NCBI GenBank assembly: GCA_023251195.1
Contig: JAHEZG010000169.1
Location: 1-8,338, forward strand
Direction of reading: 5' to 3'
Origin: Chitinophagaceae bacterium
Lineage (GTDB): Bacteria > Bacteroidota > Bacteroidia > Chitinophagales > UBA10324
DNA: 8,338 bases
The position numbers and the translations under genes are program-made. Shown one piece after another: positions 1-5,945 of this stretch (its first letter is position 1; the number at the start of each line of letters is the position of its first letter). Below the pieces are notes generated by a model. It had not been told where the DNA came from. It saw only the letters and a program-made list of their open reading frames with translations, and did no database searches.

Positions 1-1
1 A

Positions 2-115
2 AGAGTAATTGAATGGAATCAGGATAACGAAGCGGCTGTTAAAATTTCTGACCTGTATGATGAAGAGAAGGAACCCGCAGGAACCCGAGTTGAGATAAAA
101 TTGAAAATTGTTTAA
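2..115 (+). CDS. C-terminal fragment of probable LytS-type sensor histidine kinase
   Basis: This is the 3' end of a gene that begins before the window: 37 codons are open from base 2 to a TAA at 113-115. The peptide runs RVIEWNQDNEAAV, then ISDLYDEE, then PAGTRVEIKLKIV. A Leu-Tyr-Asp segment followed by Gly-Thr-Arg-Val and alternating hydrophobic residues is how the HATPase domain of LytS/YehU-type (His_kinase family) sensor kinases usually ends in Bacteroidota: the G-T-x-V strand is the last beta strand of the ATP-binding fold. The next gene is a LytTR response regulator, the normal partner of such a kinase, which strengthens the call. The protein would phosphorylate that regulator at the membrane. 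None of the diagnostic N, G1 or G2 boxes lies inside the window, so the family call rests on the tail and the neighbour. Confidence 0.72.
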   Translation, partial: RVIEWNQDNEAAVKISDLYDEEKEPAGTRVEIKLKIV

Positions 116-123
116 TTGAGCAT

Positions 124-156
124 AACTTTTCCAAAGTTCCAAACTTTGGAAAAGTT
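124..156. repeat. Perfect 15-bp inverted repeat between kinase and regulator genes
   Basis: Arms AACTTTTCCAAAGTT (124-138) and AACTTTGGAAAAGTT (142-156) are exact reverse complements separated by CCA. The hairpin starts nine bases after the kinase stop and ends 39 bases before the regulator start. It is followed by GTTTTC rather than a proper T-run, so it is a poor intrinsic terminator. Each arm is itself partly self-complementary (AACTTT/AAAGTT), so alternative folds are possible. It could be a dispersed palindromic repeat, an mRNA stabiliser or attenuator inside the operon, or a protein-binding palindrome. Confidence 0.85.
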
Positions 157-195
157 GTTTTCACAAATTGTAATTACTAATAAACAAATGAACCA

Positions 196-948
196 ATGAA
201 CAACATATGCGCAATTCTAATTGACGACGAAGTAAACTGCACCGACATACTTTCCATTCAGTTGAAGAAACACTGTCCGAATGTGGAGGTGATTGCAGTT
301 TGCAATTCAGCAAAAGATGGAATTGAAAAAATAAAATCACTCGACCCCGATGTGGTTTTTCTCGACATTGAAATGCCACATATGAATGGTTTTCGTTTGC
401 TTGAACAGTTAACTCCTTTCAAATTCGAAGTCGTGTTTACCACTGCATATGATGAGTTTGCCATAAAGGCATTTAAAGTTTGTGCAACAGATTATCTGCT
501 CAAACCAATTGATAAAACTGAATTGATTGAAGCCGTGCGAAAAGTGGGGGCGAAAAAAAGCGGAAATAATAATTCCAGCACACAAATGACTGAGTTGTTG
601 AAAATGATTTCGTCACAATCGCAGGAGAAAAAAATTGCACTGCCCACGAACGAAGGAATGTTGTTTCTCAAACCATCCGATGTCATCCGTTGCGAGAGCG
701 ACAGCAATTACACTTATGTATTCCTTGCCAACGGCGAAAAATTTTGTGTCACAAAAACTTTAAAGCAGGTAGAGGAATCTCTTCAAGAATATTCTTTTTT
801 TCGCGTGCATCAATCACACTTAGTCAATCTGAATCATGTAATAAAATATAACCGCGACGATTCCGGAATTATTACAACCGACGGAACCACCATCACTATA
901 GCGCGTCAGCGCAAGGAAGGATTTTTAGAAATGTTTTCGAAAATATAA
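196..948 (+). CDS. LytTR-family two-component response regulator
   Basis: This 250-residue protein has the standard length and order of a LytR/AlgR-type regulator. Residues 1-120 form a receiver domain. The acidic pocket is D10-D11, the predicted phosphoacceptor is D57 in FLDIEMP, the switch Thr/Ser position is T83 in TTAYD, and the conserved Lys is K103 in LLKPID. A polar linker (about 121-146) leads to a LytTR DNA-binding domain (about 147-250), recognised by the CESDSNYTYVFLANG strand pair and the FFRVHQSHLVNLNHV motif. It is expected to act in the cytoplasm as a dimer once phosphorylated by the kinase encoded just upstream. The ATG at 196 is chosen because the receiver fold begins directly after it (ICAILIDDE). 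There is no clear ribosome binding site, and a three-codon ATG frame at 188 overlaps the start. Its targets are not shown by sequence; the surface-protein genes downstream are candidates by position only. Confidence 0.95.
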   Translation: MNNICAILIDDEVNCTDILSIQLKKHCPNVEVIAVCNSAKDGIEKIKSLDPDVVFLDIEMPHMNGFRLLEQLTPFKFEVVFTTAYDEFAIKAFKVCATDYLLKPIDKTELIEAVRKVGAKKSGNNNSSTQMTELLKMISSQSQEKKIALPTNEGMLFLKPSDVIRCESDSNYTYVFLANGEKFCVTKTLKQVEESLQEYSFFRVHQSHLVNLNHVIKYNRDDSGIITTDGTTITIARQRKEGFLEMFSKI

Positions 949-957
949 TTCGCTTAT

Positions 958-972
958 AAACCGCATCGGTTT
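958..972 (+). terminator. Weak hairpin just after the regulator gene, possible terminator
   Basis: AAACCG (958-963) and CGGTTT (967-972) can pair around a CAT loop, ten bases after the regulator stop codon. Only one T and then GTAT follow, and the stem is short, so termination would be weak. The position is right for the end of the kinase-regulator operon, but the signal is marginal. Confidence 0.3.
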
Positions 973-1041
973 TGTATAAAGAGAATAGGTACTGTCGAAA
1001 AAAATTATGCCTGTTTTTTCTCTCAGTCTTTTTCCGAATTC

Positions 1042-1106
1042 TCAGTTGGTTTTCCAAATACTAAGGAATGCTGCTGCATTCTCAATTACTTAAAACAATC
1101 AACTGA
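1042..1106 (+). promoter_or_regulatory. Predicted nested stem-loop upstream of first fibre gene
   Basis: TCAGTTG (1042-1048) pairs with CAACTGA (1100-1106). GTTTT (1049-1053) then pairs with AAAAC (1092-1096) across a three-base bulge, giving a 12-bp interrupted outer stem. Inside it GAATGC (1066-1071) pairs with GCATTC (1076-1081) around TGCT. The structure ends 37 bases before the ATG at 1144. If transcribed it would be a leader structure; if not, the palindromes could be operator sequence. It matches no riboswitch family I know, and folding by eye cannot exclude chance. Confidence 0.35.
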
Positions 1107-1121
1107 ATAAAAACACTTTTG
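1097..1121 (+). promoter_or_regulatory. Upstream element shared with second fibre gene (copy 1)
   Basis: AATCAACTGA (1097-1106) is followed by TAAAAACACTTTTG (1108-1121), 22 bases before the ATG of the first fibre gene. A matching arrangement, AATCAACCGA then TAAAAAACTTTTG, precedes the second fibre gene. The TTTG core recalls the Bacteroidota -7 box (TAnnTTTG), but the TA of that box is missing in both copies, so calling it a promoter is inference. It could also be a regulator-binding site or just sequence retained from the duplication. Confidence 0.35.
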
Positions 1122-1143
1122 TAAAATCAAAAAAATTCCAACC

Positions 1144-2799
1144 ATGAAATCAAAAATCCTCCTAAGTGCATTGATGGCATTCACGATTCACTTTTCACTT
1201 TTCACAAAATCTGCTACTGCTCAATTCTGGAACATCACCGGGAATTCAGGAACTACCGCCGGAACCAATTTCATCGGAACTACTGACGCAAAAGATTTTG
1301 TTTTCAAAACAAATGGAGTTGAAAAGGGACGAATAAAATCAGTTACTGGATTTCAATTCGGAACGAGCGGAGTAAATCTTGCTAAAATTGATACCGGCGG
1401 AAACCTCACCTTTTCAGGCAACGCTGCATATAAAGTTGCTGGTAATAAATATGCATTTCAATATGCAGGCAATCCGAATTATGGTTTGTTCTTCAATTCG
1501 CAATCGTTGCTTTACGAATTCAGAACAAGCACGGCACTTTCCATTTTTTCTATCGGTGCAAATTCAGGAAATGGAATTTTCAAAGGCAATTTAAAAGTGG
1601 GTTCATACACATTACCCGCAACAGACGGAACTAGCGGACAAGTATTAAAAACCGATGGCGCAGGAGTGTTAACATGGAGCGCTGACAATAATAGTGGAGG
1701 CGGTTCACAATGGTTGACAAATGCAACTGCTATCTATTACAACACCGGTAATGTTGGAATCGGAACTTCAACTCCAGGAACATTACTCAGCGTTGTTTCA
1801 TCTGTTAACAGCAATCCTGTTTCGTTTGATGGCGCTGCAGGAATGTATATTTCATTGTATGAAGGCGGAACCTATCGTGGTTACCTGGGTTCGTATTCAG
1901 GCGCAGCAGCAGATGTTGATTTCGGAACAGGCGGTGGCAACTCAACCGGTAAATTAAATTTCACCATACAGGCATCACCAAAAATGACAATTGATGCAGC
2001 CGGAAATGTTGGAATCGGAACAACAACACCAGCATTCACTTTGGATGTAACAGGAACTGCAAGAGTAACTTCAACTTTAAAGGTGGGTGCATACACATTG
2101 CCTTCAACCGATGGAACAAACGGTCAGGTGTTAAAAACTAATGGAAGTGGCGTACTTACCTGGAGTGCCGATGCAGGTGGCACATCGCAATGGACTACTA
2201 ATGGAACTTCAATTTATTACAACACCGGAAATGTAGGAATCGGAACTTCATCTCCATCAGCAAAATTTGTTGTATCACAGGCGTCTGCTACAATAGCAAC
2301 AGCTTCGTTCTCAAACACCACAATGGGTCCGAATATTTCGTGGGTAAATTTTGGAACTACTGGTGATTGGTATATCCGCTCATCTTCAAATTCCGGAAAA
2401 GTTATTCTGCAAGATCAAAGCACTTCCACAGGTCCTGTTTGTATCGGAACAACACAATCAGCAAGCGGATACAAGTTGTGTGTGGATGGAAAAATTATTT
2501 GTGAAGAAGTTAAAGTTCAGAATAACGCATCGTGGCCTGACTATGTTTTCACTTCAACTTACAAGTTGCCTGATTTACTTTCTGTTGAAAAACAAATTCA
2601 AATGGATGGACATCTTTCAGGTGTCCCTTCAGCAGAAGAAGTGTGCGACAATGGAATTTCATTGGGAGAAATGCAGGCAACACTATTACAGAAAATTGAA
2701 GAGCTGACACTTTACATGATTGACCAGCAAAAACAAATCAATTCCTTAAAATCTGAAAATGAAGAATTGAAAACTTCATTGCAAACCATTATTAAGTAA
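1144..2799 (+). CDS. Secreted stalk/fibre protein with C-terminal coiled coil, no T9SS domain
   Basis: This 551-residue protein has a signal peptide: Lys-rich start, hydrophobic core, and likely cleavage after A26 in SATAQF. The mature part is rich in Gly, Thr, Asn and Ser and has three GNVGIGTxxP motifs (about 202-211, 287-296, 362-371) and two copies of a 59-61-residue unit (151-211 and 313-371). Such repeats occur in Bacteroidota proteins often annotated as tail-fibre-like, where they probably form a beta-rich trimeric stalk. The C-terminal ~100 residues carry a conserved Bacteroidota module with NNASWPDYVF, VPSAEEV and LGEMQATLLQKIEELTLY, which runs into a heptad-patterned coiled coil (about 507-548). 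It lacks both an S74 chaperone domain and a T9SS sorting domain, unlike its paralogue at 5946, so its final location (periplasm, or surface through a partner) is uncertain. Its stop lies 24 bases before the propeller gene, suggesting co-transcription. Automatic annotation may call such proteins 'bZIP transcription factor' because of the coiled coil; the signal peptide argues against that. Confidence 0.85.
   Translation: MKSKILLSALMAFTIHFSLFTKSATAQFWNITGNSGTTAGTNFIGTTDAKDFVFKTNGVEKGRIKSVTGFQFGTSGVNLAKIDTGGNLTFSGNAAYKVAGNKYAFQYAGNPNYGLFFNSQSLLYEFRTSTALSIFSIGANSGNGIFKGNLKVGSYTLPATDGTSGQVLKTDGAGVLTWSADNNSGGGSQWLTNATAIYYNTGNVGIGTSTPGTLLSVVSSVNSNPVSFDGAAGMYISLYEGGTYRGYLGSYSGAAADVDFGTGGGNSTGKLNFTIQASPKMTIDAAGNVGIGTTTPAFTLDVTGTARVTSTLKVGAYTLPSTDGTNGQVLKTNGSGVLTWSADAGGTSQWTTNGTSIYYNTGNVGIGTSSPSAKFVVSQASATIATASFSNTTMGPNISWVNFGTTGDWYIRSSSNSGKVILQDQSTSTGPVCIGTTQSASGYKLCVDGKIICEEVKVQNNASWPDYVFTSTYKLPDLLSVEKQIQMDGHLSGVPSAEEVCDNGISLGEMQATLLQKIEELTLYMIDQQKQINSLKSENEELKTSLQTIIK
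1594..1776 (+). repeat. Internal stalk repeat, copy 1 (first fibre gene)
   Basis: It encodes residues 151-211, from KVGSYTLP to VGIGTSTP. The unit contains LPATDGTSGQVLKTDGAG, then SQWLTNATAIYYNTGNVG. It matches 313-371 with only conservative changes and a two-residue shorter linker in the second copy, so it arose by an in-frame internal duplication. The same unit occurs once in the paralogue at 5946. Confidence 0.85.
2080..2256 (+). repeat. Internal stalk repeat, copy 2 (first fibre gene)
   Basis: It encodes residues 313-371, from KVGAYTLP to VGIGTSSP, and is the second copy of the unit at 1594-1776. The two copies differ at many synonymous sites, so the duplication is not recent. Confidence 0.85.
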
Positions 2800-2823
2800 G
2801 CCATCACAAATAAAATCATCGCC

Positions 2824-5775
2824 ATGAAAATAATTTGCATGATGCTGTTGTGCCTGCTCTCAGTGAGTTTGCAAGCACAAAATCAATTGCCGCCTGTGAA
2901 TCAGAATTTTTATGATTACCAGAAAGCATTTTATGAAAAACAAAAAAATAAATCAGATTCGGAAAAACAAGTTGACGAAGAAATTGAAGACGGAGAATTC
3001 GAACGATTCAAAAGAATGGAATGGTGGACCGCACCTCGCGTATATCCATCCGGCAATTGGGTAGATTTTTTTAAGAAGTCAATCGAAGCTGAAGTGCAAA
3101 TAAAAAATTCCACCCGTTCAAGTAATGGTCGTTGGCAATTTTGCGGACCTAATAGTGTAAGTGCTTCTTATGCATTAGTAAATGGACTCGGTCGGGTTAA
3201 CCGAATTGTTTTCGGACAATCAGGCGCCATGTATGCAGGGGCTTCAAGTGGCGGATTATGGAAAAGAAGTGGCGGAACCTGGACCTGTCTTACTAACTTT
3301 ATTCCTAACCTTACTGTTTCAGGAATCGCAATTAATCCGGTAGATGAAAATGTAATTTATCTGCTAACCGGAGATGCCGATGGAGCTAATGGGCCTCAAC
3401 TTCCATCAATGGGATTATTAAAAACAAATGATGGAGGAATTTCATGGTATCAAACAGGATTACAATTATCCTATTCAATTGGTTTTGCGGGTTACAAAAT
3501 AGTTGAGCACCCGACCAGTCCGAATATTTTAATGATTGCATCCAATGCAGGAATTCTTCGAACAACCGATTCAGGACTGACATGGGATACAGTTTGCACT
3601 GACCTTAGTAATCCATTTTTTGATATTGAGTTTAAACCCGGTTCACCAAATGTTGTTTATGCGTGCAGCCGAAGTCATGTTTATCATTCGTTAGATGATG
3701 GACTCACCTGGTCATCACCCTCAGCATCCGCTGCAATAAATGGTGATGGGTTTGTAAGCAGAACTGCACTTGCTGTAACAGCGGCTGCTTCTAATAATGT
3801 GTATGTTCTTTGTGCTCGAGATGGCGACAATCTTTCACCAACAGGTTTTCTTCGATTGCTGAAATCAACCAATGGTTCGAGTGCGTTGTCATTTTCAGTG
3901 GTATCAACTTATTTAAATTCTCCAAATCTATTTGGAGGAAATAACAGTGGATCCGATGCTCGTTCTCAAGCCGCATACGATTGTGTTTTTGAAATTTCTC
4001 CCGACAATGCAAATGATATTTATGTAGGAGGAATTAATATGTGGTACTCCGGAAGCGGAGGCACACCCGGCACATGGTCGCTGGCGAGTTACTGGGCTGA
4101 AGATGGATCTACTACAGTTGATAAAATGCATGCCGACCAGCACGATGCAGTTTTTTATGGTGGTGATTTATATGTTGCAAATGATGGGGGTGTAAATTTT
4201 CATGACATCGGTGTGCTGGATCCTAATTGGGATGGTTGGTATACCGGTTTGGGAATTGCACAGTTCTTCTCCTTAGAGTTAGATCCGACAAATCCGAACG
4301 GTCACACATTACTTGGAGCGCAGGATAACGGAATAAAACTTTATGATGGTGACGATAATTTTCAAACTCTCGCCACAGGAGATGGAGGTGAAGGATGCGT
4401 TGACCCTACTGATAACAACAGGTATTATTTTTATTTGAATTATCAATTGTATAAAGATGGTTGCGATTTATGTTGGCCCGGTACAACCAATCCATATTCA
4501 GGATGTTTGTGTGTTGATGATTCAATTCAGCCCACCACATGGGGAACCCGTGCGCTTGAAATTGATCCATTAAATCACTCTGTTTTATATGCAGGTTACA
4601 ATTGCCTTTTTAAAACCACTAATGAAGGATCAAACTGGTCGAAAGTAAATGGGATTCCATGCAGTGCTGGTGCCGGAGGAACTATTGTTGACTTGGATTT
4701 TGATGCTGCACATAGATTATGGGTTACTAAAAATTTTAAACTTTATCGGGAAACAGGTTCAGGCACTGGTGCTTTTGTTGATGTAACATCTACTCTTCCA
4801 ATAGGAGGTGCTGTGCTTACGGGGCTTGCTTGTTCCAATACAAATTCGCATGTAGCATTTGTTACCTTCTCCGGATATTTTGATGGAATAAAAGTTTTTG
4901 AAACGATTGATGGAGGAACAACCTGGTTTAATATTTCAGGTTACTTACCAAATGTGCCGGTCAATTGTATCGTTTATCAAAATAATACTGATGATGGTTT
5001 GTACATAGGAACCGACATTGGTGTTTTTTATTACGACAATTCAATTGTGTTGTGGACACCATTCAGAAACGGAATGCCTTCAGTAGCTGTAACTGATTTA
5101 GAAATCAGCACGGTAGATAACATGTTGTATGCTGCAACTTTCGGTCGCGGATTATGGAAGAGTGATTTGTTTACCGGATGTCAGAGCGCATTAAAAATTC
5201 TTGACGGAATAATCTCCACTGATAGTTATGTTGGTCCTTTTCAGTTTACTTCCGGATACAACACTTATCGCACCATTGATTCAACAATAATAAACATGCC
5301 GCTTACCGGTGGACTTGGACAAAATACTTTACTTATTTCTGAAGGCTACATTAAATTGAAAGAAGGATTTCAAGCCACCAATACTGACTTCACAGCAAAG
5401 TATGATCAGTATTGTTTCAATGGATTTTTCGAATACCTGAAAGGAGAATATGCAGGCGAACTTTCTCCCAATGAAAATCAGCCGACTGTTACAGCAGATG
5501 AAAATAAAATTTTGCTGTCTGTTTATCCGAATCCGTTCAGCACCGAATTGAAAATGGGCGTGCAGATTTCCGATTCGCAAAATCCCATTCAGGTTTCGTT
5601 TACCGATTTGAGCGGAAGAAATATTTCTGTTCCTTACACACAATCATCATACGATGGCGAAGTGATTGGATTCCGATTCAACACCACACAACTTGCTGAT
5701 GGTGCTTACCTCATTTTAGTCCGTTGCGGAAACTCTTTACAAACAAAAAAAGTGATAAAGCTATCAACCGAATAA
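2824..5775 (+). CDS. Large secreted Asp-box (BNR/sortilin-like) beta-propeller protein with T9SS sorting domain
   Basis: This 983-residue protein starts with a signal peptide (cleavage probably after A18 in SLQAQ). A charged helical leader follows (about 25-72: NFYDYQKAF, FKRMEWW, PRVYPSGNW), of a kind common in Bacteroidota propeller exoproteins. Asp-box motifs (S/T-x-D-x-G-x-x-W) are seen at about 200-208 KTNDGGISW, 246-254 RTTDSGLTW, 288-296 HSLDDGLTW, 597-605 KTTNEGSNW and 693-701 ETIDGGTTW. DQHDAVF (438-444) and ATFGRGLW (771-778) are familiar in sortilin/VPS10-like propellers. Residues 786-864 resemble the '3-coathanger stack' domain. Residues 898-983 are a type A T9SS sorting domain starting LSVYPNPF, with FTDLSGR and LADGAYLILV. 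Export goes through Sec, then the T9SS across the outer membrane. No catalytic set for sialidase or another hydrolase can be assigned, so binding or structural roles are as likely as enzymatic ones. It is the second gene of a unit with the fibre gene upstream and is followed by a strong terminator. Confidence 0.93.
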   Translation: MKIICMMLLCLLSVSLQAQNQLPPVNQNFYDYQKAFYEKQKNKSDSEKQVDEEIEDGEFERFKRMEWWTAPRVYPSGNWVDFFKKSIEAEVQIKNSTRSSNGRWQFCGPNSVSASYALVNGLGRVNRIVFGQSGAMYAGASSGGLWKRSGGTWTCLTNFIPNLTVSGIAINPVDENVIYLLTGDADGANGPQLPSMGLLKTNDGGISWYQTGLQLSYSIGFAGYKIVEHPTSPNILMIASNAGILRTTDSGLTWDTVCTDLSNPFFDIEFKPGSPNVVYACSRSHVYHSLDDGLTWSSPSASAAINGDGFVSRTALAVTAAASNNVYVLCARDGDNLSPTGFLRLLKSTNGSSALSFSVVSTYLNSPNLFGGNNSGSDARSQAAYDCVFEISPDNANDIYVGGINMWYSGSGGTPGTWSLASYWAEDGSTTVDKMHADQHDAVFYGGDLYVANDGGVNFHDIGVLDPNWDGWYTGLGIAQFFSLELDPTNPNGHTLLGAQDNGIKLYDGDDNFQTLATGDGGEGCVDPTDNNRYYFYLNYQLYKDGCDLCWPGTTNPYSGCLCVDDSIQPTTWGTRALEIDPLNHSVLYAGYNCLFKTTNEGSNWSKVNGIPCSAGAGGTIVDLDFDAAHRLWVTKNFKLYRETGSGTGAFVDVTSTLPIGGAVLTGLACSNTNSHVAFVTFSGYFDGIKVFETIDGGTTWFNISGYLPNVPVNCIVYQNNTDDGLYIGTDIGVFYYDNSIVLWTPFRNGMPSVAVTDLEISTVDNMLYAATFGRGLWKSDLFTGCQSALKILDGIISTDSYVGPFQFTSGYNTYRTIDSTIINMPLTGGLGQNTLLISEGYIKLKEGFQATNTDFTAKYDQYCFNGFFEYLKGEYAGELSPNENQPTVTADENKILLSVYPNPFSTELKMGVQISDSQNPIQVSFTDLSGRNISVPYTQSSYDGEVIGFRFNTTQLADGAYLILVRCGNSLQTKKVIKLSTE

Positions 5776-5800
5776 ATTTCGATAGAATTTAAGATGGTGT

Positions 5801-5835
5801 AAATCCCTGTAAAATTCTTACAGGGATTTTTTTTT
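5801..5835 (+). terminator. Rho-independent terminator after the propeller gene
   Basis: AAATCCCTGTAA (5801-5812) pairs perfectly with TTACAGGGATTT (5818-5829) around the loop AATTC, and the T-run continues to 5835 (nine Ts from 5827). It lies 25 bases after the propeller stop codon and separates that unit from the next fibre gene. Its stem is nearly the same as that of the terminator at 8187-8222. Confidence 0.93.
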
Positions 5836-5870
5836 ACTGAATGCTCAATCATCCTTCCATCCACTCAATA

Positions 5871-5897
5871 AATCAACCGACAGCTAAAAAACTTTTG
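5871..5897 (+). promoter_or_regulatory. Upstream element shared with first fibre gene (copy 2)
   Basis: AATCAACCGA (5871-5880), CAGC, then TAAAAAACTTTTG (5885-5897), 48 bases before the ATG at 5946. It parallels 1097-1121 upstream of the paralogue. The TTTTG also sits in a possible imperfect stem in which GAATGCTCAA (5839-5848) pairs with TTGAGCGCATT (5895-5905). Since a strong terminator lies just upstream, the promoter of the second fibre gene must lie between about 5836 and 5945, which makes this conserved piece a reasonable candidate part of it. Confidence 0.38.
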
Positions 5898-5945
5898 AGC
5901 GCATTGTTTCATCCCTCACATTTATCCAACTAAAAATTCTGTTCC

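Noticed and set aside
188..199. Three-codon ATG frame overlapping the regulator start (translational coupling)
   Set aside because: It is too short and has no supporting ribosome binding site; overlaps like this are common by chance in AT-rich leaders.
1108..1121. Canonical Bacteroidota promoter (TTTG at -33 and TAnnTTTG at -7)
   Set aside because: Only the TTTG core is present. The TA of the -7 box and a well-spaced upstream TTTG/TTG are missing, so I list it only as a shared element of unknown role.
1594..2256. Regularly spaced repeats that could suggest a CRISPR or other array
   Set aside because: The repeats are in-frame protein repeats with synonymous differences and coding spacers, not short identical repeats with unique non-coding spacers.
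2650..2799. Leucine-zipper-like C-terminus, suggesting a bZIP transcription factor
   Set aside because: The protein has a signal peptide and a stalk typical of exported proteins, and no basic DNA-binding region before the coiled coil.
5329..5643. A 104-codon minus-strand frame opposite the end of the propeller gene
   Set aside because: It lies entirely inside a well-supported coding region with recognisable domains and has no family features of its own. It is a shadow frame, like the other antisense and shifted frames in the window.
2824..5775. Annotation of the propeller protein as an exo-alpha-sialidase
   Set aside because: Asp-boxes alone do not define sialidases. I see no RIP/FRIP motif or arginine triad, so only a propeller fold is supported.
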